Below, piece by piece: positions 5,590-5,973 of a stretch of 5,973 nucleotides of DNA (its first letter is position 1; each line of letters begins with the position of its first letter). The notes below the pieces were generated by a model. It saw only the letters and a list, made by a program, of their open reading frames with translations, was not told the DNA's origin and searched no databases. A program made the position numbers and the translations under genes. Source of the stretch: Desulfotomaculum sp. (GTDB lineage: Bacteria; Bacillota; Desulfotomaculia; Desulfotomaculales; Nap2-2B). The DNA lies in contig DMDI01000091.1 of NCBI GenBank assembly GCA_003445555.1, positions 1 through 5,973 of the forward strand, read 5' to 3'.

Positions 5590-5648
5590 AAAAATAACCC
5601 ATCTGGACAAGCGAGACGCTTATCCTACCACTTGGATGGGTTATTTTT
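5590..5648. terminator. Bidirectional rho-independent terminator between convergent genes
   Basis: A perfect 14-base inverted repeat (AAAAATAACCCATC at 5590-5603, its complement at 5635-5648) has a T-rich end on both strands, so it can stop transcription from both sides. Inside the 31-base loop is a second stem, GGACAAGCG (5605-5613) with CGCTTATCC (5617-5625), pairing at eight of nine positions. The stop codon of the minus-strand gene (5641-5643) lies within the right arm. The bases 5556-5589 hold nothing recognisable. Confidence 0.85.
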
Positions 5649-5973
5649 CTTGGGTTAAACTTCTTAGGCCCTTGATCAAAAAACGGTCCAACCAGGGTAA
5701 GGCGGTGCCCAGCCGGGTCGCCAGCCAGGAATGGTAATCCAGGTCGCCGTATTTAAGGATAAGTTTTCGCCAAAAAGGCTGATTGAAAAAAGCCAGGAGA
5801 AGCTCTATTTCCTCATTTTTCATTTTCAGAAACAATTCCCGCAGTTTTAGCCCGTAGGATATTTCTGACCCAAGGGCGGCTTCCCACTTTTTTTGGTAAG
5901 CCCTTAAAAATTTCAGGGTAAAGTCACCCGCCTGCAAGGCTTTAATTGCCGTATCGGCACAGTGTTCCCCGGC
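5641..5973 (-). CDS. Geranylgeranyl reductase family FAD-dependent protein, C-terminal part
   Basis: The reading frame is open to the right edge of the window, so only the last 110 residues are present and the start lies outside. The fragment begins AGEHCADTAIKALQAGDFT and continues with LRAYQKKWEAALGSEISYGLKLREL and ILKYGDLDYHSW. This follows the usual C-terminal pattern of this flavoprotein family (AG-x-x-x-A-x-x-A-hydrophobic, a Y-x-x-x-W-E helix, then a small helical cap and a YGD-x-D-Y segment). Members reduce isoprenoid double bonds, for example in lipids, using FAD. The FAD-binding N-terminus cannot be seen here, so substrate and exact role are open. An in-frame TTG at about 5937 is an internal Leu codon, not a start. 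It is convergent with the SLH gene and shares its terminator. Confidence 0.75.
   Translation of the reverse strand, partial: AGEHCADTAIKALQAGDFTLKFLRAYQKKWEAALGSEISYGLKLRELFLKMKNEEIELLLAFFNQPFWRKLILKYGDLDYHSWLATRLGTALPWLDRFLIKGLRSLTQEK

Noticed and set aside
1..5973. CRISPR array or tandem repeat array
   Set aside because: No regularly spaced direct repeats were found. The only repeated units are the protein-level SLH repeats and the short left-end motifs of the IS.

Overview
The window looks like a piece of a Gram-positive, anaerobic Clostridia chromosome. A member of the Peptococcaceae (Desulfotomaculum/Pelotomaculum-like) would fit, but this is inference. The supports are an S-layer-homology (SLH) surface protein, the style of the asparagine synthase remnant, strong GGAGG ribosome-binding sites, moderate base composition and an IS607-type element with a long TnpB. 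No rRNA, tRNA or CRISPR array is visible.

Layout from left to right: (1) 121-580 is a small hicB-hicA toxin-antitoxin pair, overlapping by 8 bases, with a short palindrome and a -10-like box upstream and a hairpin terminator downstream. (2) 681 to about 1568, on the minus strand, is the decayed C-terminal half of an asparagine synthase (AsnB type). It carries two frameshifts and lacks the glutaminase domain and the ATP-pyrophosphatase loop. (3) About 1581-4276 is one IS607-family element. It holds a promoter, tnpA (MerR-like serine recombinase), tnpB (RuvC-type RNA-guided nuclease family, 569 aa) and a structured region of roughly 240-290 bases after tnpB that fits the reRNA/omega-RNA of TnpB systems. 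(4) 4286-5467 encodes a secreted protein with three SLH repeats, followed by an out-of-frame half SLH repeat. (5) 5590-5648 is a strong, nested, bidirectional terminator. It overlaps the end of a convergent minus-strand gene, a partial geranylgeranyl-reductase-family flavoprotein that runs off the right edge.

The most interesting part is the mobile element and its insertion point. Removing the element at GG dinucleotides on both sides rebuilds a strong Shine-Dalgarno sequence (GGGAGG) eight bases before the ATG of the SLH gene. This suggests the element landed in that gene's ribosome-binding site. The TnpB keeps the first two RuvC acidic positions but lacks the usual zinc ribbon and the usual third aspartate, and the TnpA has Gln where serine recombinases normally have a catalytic Arg. 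The element may therefore be immobile, or it may carry an unusual or nuclease-altered TnpB whose guide would come from the start of the SLH gene. These last points are inference from reading the sequence and need alignment or experiment.
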